NCBI RefSeq assembly: GCF_014750685.1
Contig: NZ_JAAXGE010000014.1
Span: forward strand, 1-64,000
DNA length: 64,000 bases
Reading direction: 5' to 3'
Source: Bacteroides sp. GM023
GTDB lineage: Bacteria; Bacteroidota; Bacteroidia; Bacteroidales; Bacteroidaceae
This document shows, one piece after another, positions 7,604 through 16,192 of this stretch. Position 1 is the first letter of the stretch. Each line of letters starts with the position of its first letter. The position numbers and the translations under genes were made by a program. Under the pieces are notes generated by a model. The model ran no database searches. It was not told the origin of the DNA and saw only the letters and a program-made list of their open reading frames with translations.

Positions 7604-8521
7604 CTATTTGGAATAGGAGCTTTTCACAAAAGGAGCGTCCAATAAGTAATCCAGGCTCACTTCCACACTCTCCTCTACCGGGATACTATATTTCTCGATT
7701 TCAGCAACAAGATAGTTTACACCTGCCGTCTTTGCATTATTAAAGATAGCATCGAAACCTACCATTCCGCTCTGACCGATTTCCCTGTGGTCTTTGATAT
7801 GGAATATCTTGAATCTGCCCGGATATTTATTAAAATAATCTACCGGACTGTTTTGTCCGCGAACCACCCAGTAAACATCCATTTGGAAGAAAACGTATTC
7901 GGGATTCGTATGTTCCAGCATATAGTCATACATCACACTACCTTCCACTTTTTGGAATTCATGAGCATGATTATGGTAGCCAAACTGCAAGCCTTGTTGC
8001 TTACAACGTTTGCCTATTTCATTGTAATAAGCACAGTAAGTTTCCAGGTCTTTCAGTGTTTTAGGAACATCCATCCAGGGAGCTACGATATATTTCATAC
8101 CTGCTGCCTTATGGTCTGCAATACACTGTTCCCACCATTCAAGTGATTTTGAATAATCACCGGAAGCCAGTTCTTCCTTCGACAATCCACGTGTGCAATG
8201 CGAGGACAAGACTTTCATTCCTGTCGATTCGACATCTTTCTTGAATTGCTGGGGAGTTCTATCGTAAAATTTTCCATTATTATAATTGGCCGCTTCAACA
8301 CCGGTATAACCCATTTTTGCCAATTTCTCGAGAATAGCAGTATAAGCCGGATCACATTTACCGTCCTTATTGTCCACCTTATTCAATATATCTCTAACAG
8401 AATAGAGCTGAATAGCTACTTCTTTCTTTGCCTTTTTAGCTTTTTTCTTCGTCTGTGCGGTCATCGCAACCGGAATCATGAGAAGAACAGCCAAGGCACA
8501 TAAATACATTCGGGTTCTCAT
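7604..8521 (-). CDS. Exported sugar isomerase/epimerase-like TIM-barrel protein (3-keto-glycoside cassette)
   Basis: About 305 residues from the ATG at 8521, which gives a proper signal peptide (MYLCALAVLLMIPVAMTAQ); the longer frame would bury it. After a lysine-rich linker the AP-endonuclease-2/xylose-isomerase-like barrel starts at VAIQLYSVRD. Likely metal ligands and acid/base residues lie in TGVEAANYNNG, GYHNHAHEF, FFQMDVYW, KIFHIKDHRE and LVAEIEKY. Related proteins act on 3-keto sugars as lyases, hydratases or epimerases. Last gene of the four-gene minus-strand cassette, so it probably processes the oxidised glycoside made by the neighbouring oxidoreductases in the periplasm. Exact reaction inferred. 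Confidence 0.85.
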   Translation of the reverse strand: MRTRMYLCALAVLLMIPVAMTAQTKKKAKKAKKEVAIQLYSVRDILNKVDNKDGKCDPAYTAILEKLAKMGYTGVEAANYNNGKFYDRTPQQFKKDVESTGMKVLSSHCTRGLSKEELASGDYSKSLEWWEQCIADHKAAGMKYIVAPWMDVPKTLKDLETYCAYYNEIGKRCKQQGLQFGYHNHAHEFQKVEGSVMYDYMLEHTNPEYVFFQMDVYWVVRGQNSPVDYFNKYPGRFKIFHIKDHREIGQSGMVGFDAIFNNAKTAGVNYLVAEIEKYSIPVEESVEVSLDYLLDAPFVKSSYSK

Positions 8522-8610
8522 ATAATAGATATCAGGGATTATAAAATATACAGCTTCCACAAATAAACAAATCCTCATTTACCTGTGAAAGCTGTGGTTA
8601 GTTAGTGAAG

Positions 8611-9480
8611 TTAGTCTAAAATCTTCACGCGGATATTGCGGAACCAAACATCATCACCGTGATCTTGGAATCCGATAAATCCTTCGTGGTTTTCGCCACC
8701 GCAATTGTTCAGCAATTCAAATGCCAAAGGCCATTTTTCTTCGCTAAACTTGCTTGCCTGCAACATATCTGTCCACTGTTTTGTCCACAGGTGATATTCC
8801 AATACGTTTTCATCGTTTTGTCCATGAACAACCGTGCCTTTATAAACCATAACCTTTGCCTTGTTCCATTCACCGAACGGTTTAGAGTTTTGAGGAACTG
8901 CCGGAATCATGTCATACAGAGAAGCTGACTGACGATTGTTATCCTTACCCAATTTAGCATCCGGATGATTGGCATTGTCCAATATTTGATATTCGGGTGC
9001 AGAGATATAAATAGGTTCGAGCACGTCGTTACCATCTTTATCTTTAGAAGTAATTTCCTGAGCTAGATACAAGATACCTGAATTGCTGCCTTTAGCAACT
9101 TTCCATTCCAGTTCCAGTTCGAAATTTTTAAACTTGTGAGCAAAAATCAGGTCGCCACCGTCACCGTCCTGCGCTTCACCGCCACCGGTTCCGTTGAATT
9201 TGATGCAGCCATCTTCAATTGTCCACTTGGAAGGAACACGGTCCTTACCATAACCACGCCATCCGTTAAACGTTTCACCGTCAAAGATAGTGATGTAACC
9301 ATCCTTATCAATAGGTAAATTCAAGCTGTCTGCTTCCACTGCTTTCAATGATTTAGAATAAGACAATGCAACCTTGTCTGATGTCTGCTCGCCTTGAGCA
9401 TTTCCGGCTTTCTGACCGCCACAAGAAGTGAAAACTCCCGCAACCAGGCAACAAGCCAAAGGATAAAATACTTTTTTCAT
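8611..9480 (-). CDS. DUF1080 lipoprotein (3-keto-disaccharide hydrolase-like)
   Basis: 289 residues. Lipobox TSC near residue 20 (VAGVFTSCGG), then a concanavalin-A-like jelly roll of the DUF1080 family: ITIFDGETFNGWRGYG near residue 67, ELEWKVAKGSNSGILY, YQILDNANHPDA and the C-terminal FIGFQDHGDDVWFRNIRVK. Members of this family cleave glycosides already oxidised at C3. Conserved acidic and histidine residues of the family (HPDA, QDHGD) are present. It sits between the TAT-exported oxidoreductase and the TIM-barrel protein, matching a periplasmic oxidise-then-cleave pathway. Anchored in the envelope, side of membrane unknown. Confidence 0.88.
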   Translation of the reverse strand: MKKVFYPLACCLVAGVFTSCGGQKAGNAQGEQTSDKVALSYSKSLKAVEADSLNLPIDKDGYITIFDGETFNGWRGYGKDRVPSKWTIEDGCIKFNGTGGGEAQDGDGGDLIFAHKFKNFELELEWKVAKGSNSGILYLAQEITSKDKDGNDVLEPIYISAPEYQILDNANHPDAKLGKDNNRQSASLYDMIPAVPQNSKPFGEWNKAKVMVYKGTVVHGQNDENVLEYHLWTKQWTDMLQASKFSEEKWPLAFELLNNCGGENHEGFIGFQDHGDDVWFRNIRVKILD

Positions 9481-9514
9481 GATATTATTCTGTTATTTGA
9501 TTAAGATATTCTTC

Positions 9515-11002
9515 TTATCTCGGCATATCAGGCAGTCTCCAGCCTTCACGATAGTTATGTTTCACCAGTTCGGCAGCGAATTGTTTCGCGTTCACCGGTT
9601 CTGTCCAAGTCTTATCAAAAGTAGGATGACCGTTATGAATCTTAAAGCCATCTTTTATACAAGTTCTGATAGTTTCGTTATCACCAATGTTGGTAAAACA
9701 CATATTAGCGCCATCCCATTCCAAAGTCTTGTTCAGAGCTTGCAGGCGGATAGCCAATACTCCCATTACCACCATTTCATTCATCGGTCCTGCTTCTGAG
9801 AAATCAGATTTAGTCATGACACGATTTGACTTATCTTCTTTACAAGCGCGCACCCAGTCCATTTCATGGCCGCCATTCATAGCATTCGGCACACGACGGC
9901 AAACTTTCGGAGCATTAGGTTTACGACCGGAAAGCAGCCAAGGATTCTGTCCATAACATCCGCAAATCAAAGTATCTTTCGTTCCGTGGAAAATAGTCAA
10001 ACCACCACCACTCTGCATCAATTGTTTACCTTGTGGGAATCCTTTCGGACGTTCGGGCATCATACCGCCATCATACCAATGGATTTCAACTTCCGGCAAC
10101 GCCACTTTCGGCATATTATCACGGGCAGGGAAAATCATTTTCACATGCTGCGCCTGCGGAGCACAAGCACTCAGCAACAGAGTAGAAGAACCTTCCACCT
10201 TAGTAGGATAGCCCAGTTTCAAAGCTCTGAACGGTTGATGCAGGATATGACAAGCCATGTCACCCAATGCGCCTGTTCCATAATCCCACCATCCGCGCCA
10301 GTTCCAAGGATGATAAATTTCATTATACGGATTCAACTTAGCCGGGCCGGTAAACAAATCCCAATTCAATGTACTAGGGATACGGTCTGCCTTTTCAGGA
10401 GCATTCAATCCTTGCGGCCAGATAGGACGGTCGGTAGCACATTCCACCTTAGTCACTTCACCGATTTCGCCATTCCATATCCATTCGCAAACCAAATCCG
10501 TACCTTCGTCGGATGCTCCCTGATTACCCATCTGAGTAACAACACCGGTCGAAGCAGCCAGGTTAGTCAGCAAACGTGATTCATAAACCGAGTGAGTCAA
10601 CGGTTTCTGACAGAATACGTGCTTGCCCATTGTCATCGCATCAGCGGTGATAATAGCATGAGTATGGTCGGCAGTAGCAATAATCACCCCGTCGATAGAT
10701 TTACCCATTTCATCGTACATCTTACGATAGTCCCAATATTTCTTTGCTTTCGGGAATTCGTCAAACACACCTTTTGCATATCTCCAGTCCACATCGCAAA
10801 GAGCCACAATGTTTTCAGTGCCCTTCACTTTATTAATATTGGCATGTCCCATGCCACCAATACCCACGGCTGCAAGATTCAATTTATCACTGGGAGCCAC
10901 ATGACCGTGACTCATACCTAAAATAGAACTCGGAGCAATGGTAATGCCTGCCAAAGCCATAGCGCCCGTTTTGAGAAAGTCTCTCCTCGAAATGTCTGAC
11001 AT
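9515..11002 (-). CDS. Gfo/Idh/MocA oxidoreductase with TAT signal
   Basis: 495 residues. The N-terminus carries a twin-arginine signal (SRRDFLKTGAMALAGITIAPSS), so the enzyme is folded with its NAD(P) cofactor before export. Rossmann motif AAVGIGGMGHANINK near residue 45, and VFCQKPLTH near residue 130 in place of the usual EKP, keeping the catalytic-region Lys. The C-terminal half is the long Gfo/Idh domain with the DWVRACKEDKSNRV region seen in exported members. Likely oxidises a sugar hydroxyl, probably C3, of a glycoside using tightly bound cofactor. Second gene of the cassette, 11 nt after the upstream oxidoreductase. Confidence 0.88.
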   Translation of the reverse strand: MSDISRRDFLKTGAMALAGITIAPSSILGMSHGHVAPSDKLNLAAVGIGGMGHANINKVKGTENIVALCDVDWRYAKGVFDEFPKAKKYWDYRKMYDEMGKSIDGVIIATADHTHAIITADAMTMGKHVFCQKPLTHSVYESRLLTNLAASTGVVTQMGNQGASDEGTDLVCEWIWNGEIGEVTKVECATDRPIWPQGLNAPEKADRIPSTLNWDLFTGPAKLNPYNEIYHPWNWRGWWDYGTGALGDMACHILHQPFRALKLGYPTKVEGSSTLLLSACAPQAQHVKMIFPARDNMPKVALPEVEIHWYDGGMMPERPKGFPQGKQLMQSGGGLTIFHGTKDTLICGCYGQNPWLLSGRKPNAPKVCRRVPNAMNGGHEMDWVRACKEDKSNRVMTKSDFSEAGPMNEMVVMGVLAIRLQALNKTLEWDGANMCFTNIGDNETIRTCIKDGFKIHNGHPTFDKTWTEPVNAKQFAAELVKHNYREGWRLPDMPR

Positions 11003-11013
11003 AATTATCTGTT

Positions 11014-12126
11014 TTAAGGGTTCGTTATTTGTGGAAGATTACTATGTAGCAACCCATATCCATTTTTCATATTTCTTCTTCTTTCACGAATTTGTTCCAG
11101 CGTGCGCAGATTACCGATAGCCGGCAGATCATGTGTACGTGTATCTTTCAGGAATGTCCATGCATACTCAGACGCAATGGCCGAATCACGCATTAGCGGC
11201 AGGCGGGGACTACGTTGTCCGGTCACTACCGAATCAGCAAACAAGTCACATAATACGTCGATATTCTTGCCACCGAAAGGCTGCTCCACCCGAAGTGTCT
11301 GATTCACCCCGTGCAGATCGACCACAGCGGTATTGAAGTCATGCGTCATGCGCACCACCCCTTTCGTTCCGATTATATCTACGTATGAATTATGTGTCTG
11401 ATCTTTAGACAATTGTCCATAAACAAATCCTTGGGTAATATCAAAGACTACGCCATTCTGAAAAGTACCGTGGCATTGCACCCACCAGGGATCTTTATAA
11501 TTCCACATATTCACTCCCTGCGCATTCCAGGTCCGGTAATCGCATCCGGCATACCAGCGGGCAATGTCTACATAGTGCATTCCACAATCATGGAAAGCAG
11601 GTCCTTCATATTCGTGACCTTCGCCCGGCGCCAGTCCGGGAGTCATATGACAGATACGGATGATGGCCAACTCCCCTATTTCTCCCTTTTGGATATATTC
11701 CTTCATCTGATTATGATACCAGGAATTTCGCAGATATAGGTTCACGGTAGAAATAAGATTTGAGTTTTCCGTCATTTCCACGACCTTCCACTCATTCTCC
11801 ATCGTATCTGCAACTGGTTTTTCAGAAATGATATGTTTTCCGTAGCGAATGGCTTTTTCAATCTGTTCCATTCGTGAGTCTGCCAAAGTGAAAAGTCCGA
11901 CAACTTGCACACTTTCGTCCTCAAAAATACATTGATTATTTTCTACTATAAGAGATTCCAGAGATAATTCTTTAGCTAATTGACGTGATTCCGGATCGGT
12001 ATCACAAATATAAGCAATATTCCATCGCCCACTTTTCCGCATCGCTTCCCAATAGAATCTTCCCATTCTACCGAAACCGATTATACCGACCTTAACTTTT
12101 GTGTCTACTGCAGATTGCGTGTCCAT
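11014..12126 (-). CDS. Gfo/Idh/MocA oxidoreductase (cytoplasmic)
   Basis: About 370 residues from the ATG at 12126 (MDTQSAVDTK); a start 24 nt upstream is possible. Rossmann motif VGIIGFGRMGRFYW near residue 15 and ISEKPVAD near residue 97 are classical Gfo/Idh features; the C-terminal domain has the HDCGMHYVDIARW motif that carries the catalytic His. No signal peptide, so unlike its neighbour it acts in the cytoplasm, perhaps reducing the imported keto-sugar or recycling cofactor. First gene of the cassette. Substrate unknown. Confidence 0.87.
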   Translation of the reverse strand: MDTQSAVDTKVKVGIIGFGRMGRFYWEAMRKSGRWNIAYICDTDPESRQLAKELSLESLIVENNQCIFEDESVQVVGLFTLADSRMEQIEKAIRYGKHIISEKPVADTMENEWKVVEMTENSNLISTVNLYLRNSWYHNQMKEYIQKGEIGELAIIRICHMTPGLAPGEGHEYEGPAFHDCGMHYVDIARWYAGCDYRTWNAQGVNMWNYKDPWWVQCHGTFQNGVVFDITQGFVYGQLSKDQTHNSYVDIIGTKGVVRMTHDFNTAVVDLHGVNQTLRVEQPFGGKNIDVLCDLFADSVVTGQRSPRLPLMRDSAIASEYAWTFLKDTRTHDLPAIGNLRTLEQIRERRRNMKNGYGLLHSNLPQITNP

Positions 12127-12207
12127 AAAACATAGTGAATTTAAGTACAATAAATAGATAGGTTATCAATCACCGTCATCGGGTAGATGAATCGGAAACC
12201 GATAATG

Positions 12208-12215
12208 CAAAACTA
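12208..12215 (-). promoter_or_regulatory. Candidate -7 element of the 3-keto-glycoside cassette
   Basis: The minus strand reads TAGTTTTG, a TAnnTTTG match 82 nt upstream of the first gene. No TTG at the usual distance, so an activator may be needed. Confidence 0.45.
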
Positions 12216-12360
12216 GCCAAATAAACAACGTTTTATTCGGCTTACACTAATTTATGTAGATATTAAAATAAATTAAACATCTAATAATAAGATATTTAAC
12301 ACTTTCACAAGACCTAAAAAATGTAGATGATTTGGAATCGTTTTTTCTTTATAATGGCAA

Positions 12361-14028
12361 CTATTTCTCTTGAGTTGAACTTATTTTCATAATTTCATTC
12401 TCAAATTCGTCTCTGTCTACTGCCGCTTTATTTCTCATTTTCGTGCGATAGTTGTACACCGTACTTGTAGAGCAACGAAGGAAATTAGCAATCTTTCCGC
12501 TGTCCGTAATCCCCAAACGCAAGAGGGCATAAATGCGAAGTTCCCGGTTCAAAAGCGCATCCGGTTTCAGGATAATCTTCTCCTCATCTTTCAGCAAAGC
12601 ATTAAAATCAGAAACGAAAGTCGGATATAAACCCAGGAATACCGTATCGAAACGGGTGTATAAAGCGGTAAGTTCACTGTCGATAAGCGCAGGCGACTTC
12701 AACTTCTTAATTAATTCATCATAATATCTGTTGATAGCATACTTATACAGCACATTTTGAAATTTCTCCATTTTACTGATATAGCTAAAACAAACATCGA
12801 AAAACTCAGCGATATACTGCTCCTTTATATTATTAGTCTCAAACAGCTGGTTATTCTTATCGTTCAACTGACTATTCATATGATTCAGCTTGTCATTCAA
12901 TCGCAGAAGTTTCTCATTACTTTGCACTAACGCACGCTTTATCTTTAGAATCTTCCTCATCTGAACATAAATACATACCACCAGCAAGAGTAGAAGGAAA
13001 AGAATAACACTGGTCGAGACAAGGAAAGTCACTAGATTTGATCTTGACTTGGCCTGTTCCGTCTGATAAGCGGAATTGATAATCGAATAGAACTTATAAA
13101 TTTCCATGGCACGGAAATGAATACCCGAAGAAACCACGTCGTCAATAGCCGACTGCGTAAACTTAAAAGCATCCGCCAAATTCTTTTCTTCGTATTGTAT
13201 CAATGCCAATGCCTGCAAAGAAGCTGTTTCACGCGTAGCATTTTGAATATCCGCAATAGCAGACAACATATAACACTTCTTCACTTCATCCGGCCGTTTC
13301 ATATACCTGCACAATCCGGCACATGCATGAGTGATCATAGCATAATTAGGAGAACCCGCCTCTTCTGTTTCCAGCAGTTCCCGAAGTATCTTTTTGGCTT
13401 TAATGGAGTCCCGCCAACTGTAATAATATCCCCTGGAGAGTTTATAGTCAAAAGAATTATGATCCAGCAGAGCTAACAGTGAATCCTGATAAGCAGCCCG
13501 CTGCTTTCCATACCGATTGTTGGTAGCAGAGATAGAGTAATATTCCCAAAATCGGGAATAGGTTTCATAATAAACAGGGAGTAGTTCACGGGGAAGTTCC
13601 GTTCTTTTTATATTTTCAAGGATAAGCTCCGCATCCCTGTATCTTCCACACATCGAATAGAGAAGACTAAGTTGTAAAGACGACTCATACTTCAGATAAG
13701 CCTTATCCATCTTACGGGCAATCTCAATATTCCGGTCTACATAATGGATGGCAGAGTCTACAACAAACTTTTTATACTCATAATACAGTTGAAGGTTTAT
13801 TTTGTATTCCTGCTCCGGAGTTAAGTTAGCAGCCTTCAATTTACTTTTAATCCGATTAATCCGCACCTCTTTCTTATGAATATAGACAGGTTTTTCATCT
13901 ATCATCCGGCGTAAAGAATCGGTCAATAATTTCAAATCGTTGTTCGCATAAAGAGTGCCACTACCAACGCCCAAGGCAATTAGCAGCAATAGGAATCCCT
14001 TCTTTATTAAACAACGTCCGATTTTCAT
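12361..14028 (-). CDS. DUF6377 transmembrane regulator with TPR-like sensor
   Basis: 555 residues from the ATG at 14028, chosen because it starts directly before a signal sequence (KKGFLLLLIALGVGSG). About 300 residues of helical TPR-like repeats follow in the periplasm, then one membrane span near residues 333-355 (FLVSTSVILFLLLLLVV), a coiled coil rich in Asn/Leu (LLRLNDKLNHMNSQL) and a C-terminal DUF6377 region. Its end (residues about 496-535, ALLRLGITDSGKIANFLRCS followed by a recognition helix) resembles the LuxR-type helix-turn-helix. This architecture suggests a membrane-bound transcription regulator. It lies directly upstream of the cassette on the same strand, so it is the natural candidate for its control. 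Confidence 0.82.
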   Translation of the reverse strand: MKIGRCLIKKGFLLLLIALGVGSGTLYANNDLKLLTDSLRRMIDEKPVYIHKKEVRINRIKSKLKAANLTPEQEYKINLQLYYEYKKFVVDSAIHYVDRNIEIARKMDKAYLKYESSLQLSLLYSMCGRYRDAELILENIKRTELPRELLPVYYETYSRFWEYYSISATNNRYGKQRAAYQDSLLALLDHNSFDYKLSRGYYYSWRDSIKAKKILRELLETEEAGSPNYAMITHACAGLCRYMKRPDEVKKCYMLSAIADIQNATRETASLQALALIQYEEKNLADAFKFTQSAIDDVVSSGIHFRAMEIYKFYSIINSAYQTEQAKSRSNLVTFLVSTSVILFLLLLLVVCIYVQMRKILKIKRALVQSNEKLLRLNDKLNHMNSQLNDKNNQLFETNNIKEQYIAEFFDVCFSYISKMEKFQNVLYKYAINRYYDELIKKLKSPALIDSELTALYTRFDTVFLGLYPTFVSDFNALLKDEEKIILKPDALLNRELRIYALLRLGITDSGKIANFLRCSTSTVYNYRTKMRNKAAVDRDEFENEIMKISSTQEK

Positions 14029-14111
14029 ATTATTAGTATAGCAAGGGAAAGAAAAAAGCGATTCATTCATTAAGAACAAATCGCTTTTCATATATTGAAG
14101 TAAATTTGCTC

Positions 14112-14555
14112 TTATTCAGCAACTACCTCGAAAGGAATTTCTACCGAAACTTCCTTATGAAGTTTAACTATCGCCTTGTAGTTACCAACTTCTTTCACAG
14201 CGTCTTTTACAACGATGAGTTTTCTGTCGATTTCGTGCCCCAGCTTAGTCAATGCTTCAGCGATCTGAATGTTACCAACAGAACCGAAGATAGTACCAGT
14301 TGAGCTAACTTTAGTTGCAATAGTCAAAGTTACGCCTTCCAACTTAGCAGCAGCAGCTTCAGCATCTTTCTTGATTTTCTCAAGTTTGTGAGCGCGTTGT
14401 TTCAGTTCTTCAGCCAACATTTTCTTTGCAGAAGGAGAAGCAATAACAGCTTTTCCAGTCGGGATCAGATAATTACGACCGTATCCGGATTTCACGTTTA
14501 CGATATCGTTCTTATATCCCAAGTTTACTACGTCTTCTTTTAAAATAATTTCCAT
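14112..14555 (-). CDS. rplI: 50S ribosomal protein L9
   Basis: 147 residues, normal for L9. The N-terminal rRNA-binding domain begins MEIILKEDVVNLGYKNDIVNVKSGYGRNYL, written here in part as GYGRNYLIPTGKAV near residue 24; a long connecting helix (residues about 45-75) and the C-terminal domain (FGSVGNIQIAEAL) follow. Third gene of the ribosomal operon rpsF-rpsR-rplI. Confidence 0.97.
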   Translation of the reverse strand: MEIILKEDVVNLGYKNDIVNVKSGYGRNYLIPTGKAVIASPSAKKMLAEELKQRAHKLEKIKKDAEAAAAKLEGVTLTIATKVSSTGTIFGSVGNIQIAEALTKLGHEIDRKLIVVKDAVKEVGNYKAIVKLHKEVSVEIPFEVVAE

Positions 14556-14569
14556 ACTTTTCCTCCTTC

Positions 14570-14842
14570 TTATTTCATCATGTCAGTTACATAAGGCAGT
14601 AATGCCAAGTGACGAGCTCTCTTCACAGCCTGCGCGATACGACGTTGGAACTTCAAAGAAGTACCTGTGATACGACGCGGAAGGATCTTTCCTTGTTCAT
14701 TCAAGAATTTCTTCAAGAATTCAGGATCTTTGTAGTCGATGTAACGAATACCGCTCTTTTTGAAACGGCAGTATTTTTTCTTCTTAACGTCTACTGACGG
14801 CGGAGTTAAATATCTGATTTCTGATTGAGTCTGTTGTGCCAT
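14570..14842 (-). CDS. rpsR: 30S ribosomal protein S18
   Basis: 90 residues. Typical S18 core: YCRFKKSGIRYIDYKDPEFL with the cysteine of the S18 signature, then GKILPRRITGTSLKFQRR and AVKRARHLALLPYV at the C-terminus. It binds S6 on the small subunit platform, and the gene follows rpsF by 3 nt, in line with co-assembly. Confidence 0.97.
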   Translation of the reverse strand: MAQQTQSEIRYLTPPSVDVKKKKYCRFKKSGIRYIDYKDPEFLKKFLNEQGKILPRRITGTSLKFQRRIAQAVKRARHLALLPYVTDMMK

Positions 14843-14845
14843 GAT

Positions 14846-15190
14846 TTAATCCTCCTTTTTGTTTGATTTAACACTTCTTCTTTTAGCAGCATATTCTGCA
14901 GCATACTTATCCATCTTGAAAGTCAAGAAACGGATAACACGTTCGTCACGACGGAAGTTTATTTCCAGCTTGTCAATTACAGTAGGATCTGCATTGAACT
15001 CAATCAACTGATAAAAACCTGTAGACTTCTTCTGAATTGGATAAGCCAATTTCTTCAGTCCCCAGTTTTCCTCATTGATAATCTCAGCACCTTCAGCTTG
15101 AAGAATACCTTTGAATTTCTCTACCGCTTCCTTCATCTGAACATCAGATAAAACGGGAGTTAAAATGAAAACGGTTTCGTATTGATTCAT
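14846..15190 (-). CDS. rpsF: 30S ribosomal protein S6
   Basis: 114 residues from the ATG at 15190 (MNQYETVFILTPVLSD), the conserved start of S6; the longer frame upstream contains the promoter and is rejected. The motif GLKKLAYPIQKKSTGFYQLIEF near residue 50 and the RRDERVIRFLTFKMDKYA region are diagnostic. First gene of the operon. Confidence 0.97.
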   Translation of the reverse strand: MNQYETVFILTPVLSDVQMKEAVEKFKGILQAEGAEIINEENWGLKKLAYPIQKKSTGFYQLIEFNADPTVIDKLEINFRRDERVIRFLTFKMDKYAAEYAAKRRSVKSNKKED

Positions 15191-15237
15191 ACTTCGTTTA
15201 ATTAAATAAATAAATCTTTGATTTTTAAATGCGGGTG

Positions 15238-15268
15238 CAAAGTTAGACAATTTATTTTGAACTACAAA
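15238..15268 (-). promoter_or_regulatory. Promoter of rpsF-rpsR-rplI
   Basis: On the minus strand TTTG (15265-15268), a 19-nt spacer and TAACTTTG (15238-15245): a near-ideal Bacteroides promoter 48 nt before the S6 start, as expected for a ribosomal operon. Confidence 0.75.
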
Positions 15269-15318
15269 CATTTAATCTTTTTTTGTATCCGAATGTAGGA
15301 ATTATCCAAGAAGTGGCT

Positions 15319-15326
15319 TACCTTTG
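15319..15326 (+). promoter_or_regulatory. -7 element of the MarR gene
   Basis: TACCTTTG, 25 nt before the ATG at 15351, diverging from the rpsF promoter. Confidence 0.55.
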
Positions 15327-15350
15327 CAAAGTTGTTTAAACAATAATTTC

Positions 15351-15797
15351 ATGATAGAGCAATTCAACTTCGACATCCGGCTTATTTTTGCCATATTGAA
15401 TGGTAAGGTTTCTGCGGCAATCAACCGGAAACTGTACCGCAACTTCCGTCAGAACGGTCTGGAAATCAGCCCGGAGCAGTGGACTGTACTTATTTTCCTA
15501 TGGGAAAAAGACGGCGTGACGCAACAAGAGTTGTGTAATGCAACTTTTAAGGACAAGCCCAGCATGACCCGTTTGATTGACAATATGGAACGGCAGCATC
15601 TTGTCGTGCGTATCTCTGATAAAAAAGACCGCCGCACCAACCTCATCCACCTCACCAAAGACGGAAAAGAGCTGGAAGAAAAAGCACGTATCATCGCCGG
15701 ACAGACTTTGAAGGAAGCGCTTCACGGTATTACGCTCGAAGAACTAAGCATCGGACAGGAAGTATTGAAAAAGGTTTTCTTCAACACGAAGGATTAA
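15351..15797 (+). CDS. MarR-family transcriptional regulator
   Basis: 148 residues from ATG 15351 (MIEQFNFDIRLIF). Winged helix-turn-helix of MarR type: SPEQWTVLIFLWEKDGVTQQEL near residues 45-65, recognition helix KDKPSMTRLIDNMERQHLV and wing RISDKKDRRTNLIHLTKDG. MarR proteins are dimeric, ligand-responsive repressors. The gene is divergent from rpsF and followed by a weak terminator; the target and ligand are unknown. Confidence 0.92.
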   Translation: MIEQFNFDIRLIFAILNGKVSAAINRKLYRNFRQNGLEISPEQWTVLIFLWEKDGVTQQELCNATFKDKPSMTRLIDNMERQHLVVRISDKKDRRTNLIHLTKDGKELEEKARIIAGQTLKEALHGITLEELSIGQEVLKKVFFNTKD

Positions 15798-15822
15798 GCA
15801 GAGAAACAGCCTTTTAAATCAT

Positions 15823-15860
15823 AAAATCCACTAAATCCTATCTTTATAATGGATTTTTTA
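15823..15860 (+). terminator. Weak terminator after the MarR gene
   Basis: AAAATCCA (15823-15830) pairs with TGGATTTT (15850-15857), followed by more T residues. The loop is long, so efficiency is uncertain. Confidence 0.45.
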
Positions 15861-15937
15861 TTTAAATAATTTCGCCCGTTAAAGAATTATGCTTTAATTT
15901 GTGACTGGAATATTATAATCTATTAAAATACACACAC

Positions 15938-16114
15938 ATGAAAAGTTTATTAAAGAACTTAGGATTGATCTTAATCTTGGTCGGAGTAGTCATCCTGCTG
16001 GGTTGTTCCTTTACAGGTAATGTAAACAACAACGCCATCTTGGGTACCTCGGTAGTACTGGTAGTACTGGGACTCATTTCTTATATCATTATCAATAAGA
16101 AGATCGCTGATTAA
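15938..16114 (+). CDS. Small two-span membrane protein (58 residues)
   Basis: An ATG at 15938 opens a 58-codon frame. It starts MKSLLKNLGLILILVGVVIL, a membrane span ending in LLGCSFTG, then a short polar turn (NVNNNA) and a second span (SVVLVVLGLISYIII) with a NKKIAD tail. The two hydrophobic helices, positive ends and a strong terminator directly after it support a real gene. The GCS after the first helix could also be a lipobox, but the second helix makes an integral hairpin more likely. No function recognised. Confidence 0.75.
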   Translation: MKSLLKNLGLILILVGVVILLGCSFTGNVNNNAILGTSVVLVVLGLISYIIINKKIAD

Positions 16115-16130
16115 TTTCGTAGAAATCAAT

Positions 16131-16170
16131 AAAAAATCCCGGAAACGAATGTTTCCGGGATTTTTTATTT
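16131..16170. terminator. Bidirectional terminator between the small membrane protein and rprY
   Basis: A perfect 16-bp stem (16131-16146 with 16151-16166) around the loop GAAT, with A and T runs at the two ends, serves both convergent genes. Confidence 0.9.
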
Positions 16171-16192
16171 GTAGTTATCGAATGTAATCTCA

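Noticed and set aside
9866..10579. 237-residue open frame opposite the TAT Gfo/Idh gene
   Set aside because: Antisense shadow rich in Ser/Thr/His/Arg without any domain.
15191..15271. Longer S6 with 27 extra residues
   Set aside because: The extension overlaps the TTTG/TAACTTTG promoter and has no counterpart in the S6 family.
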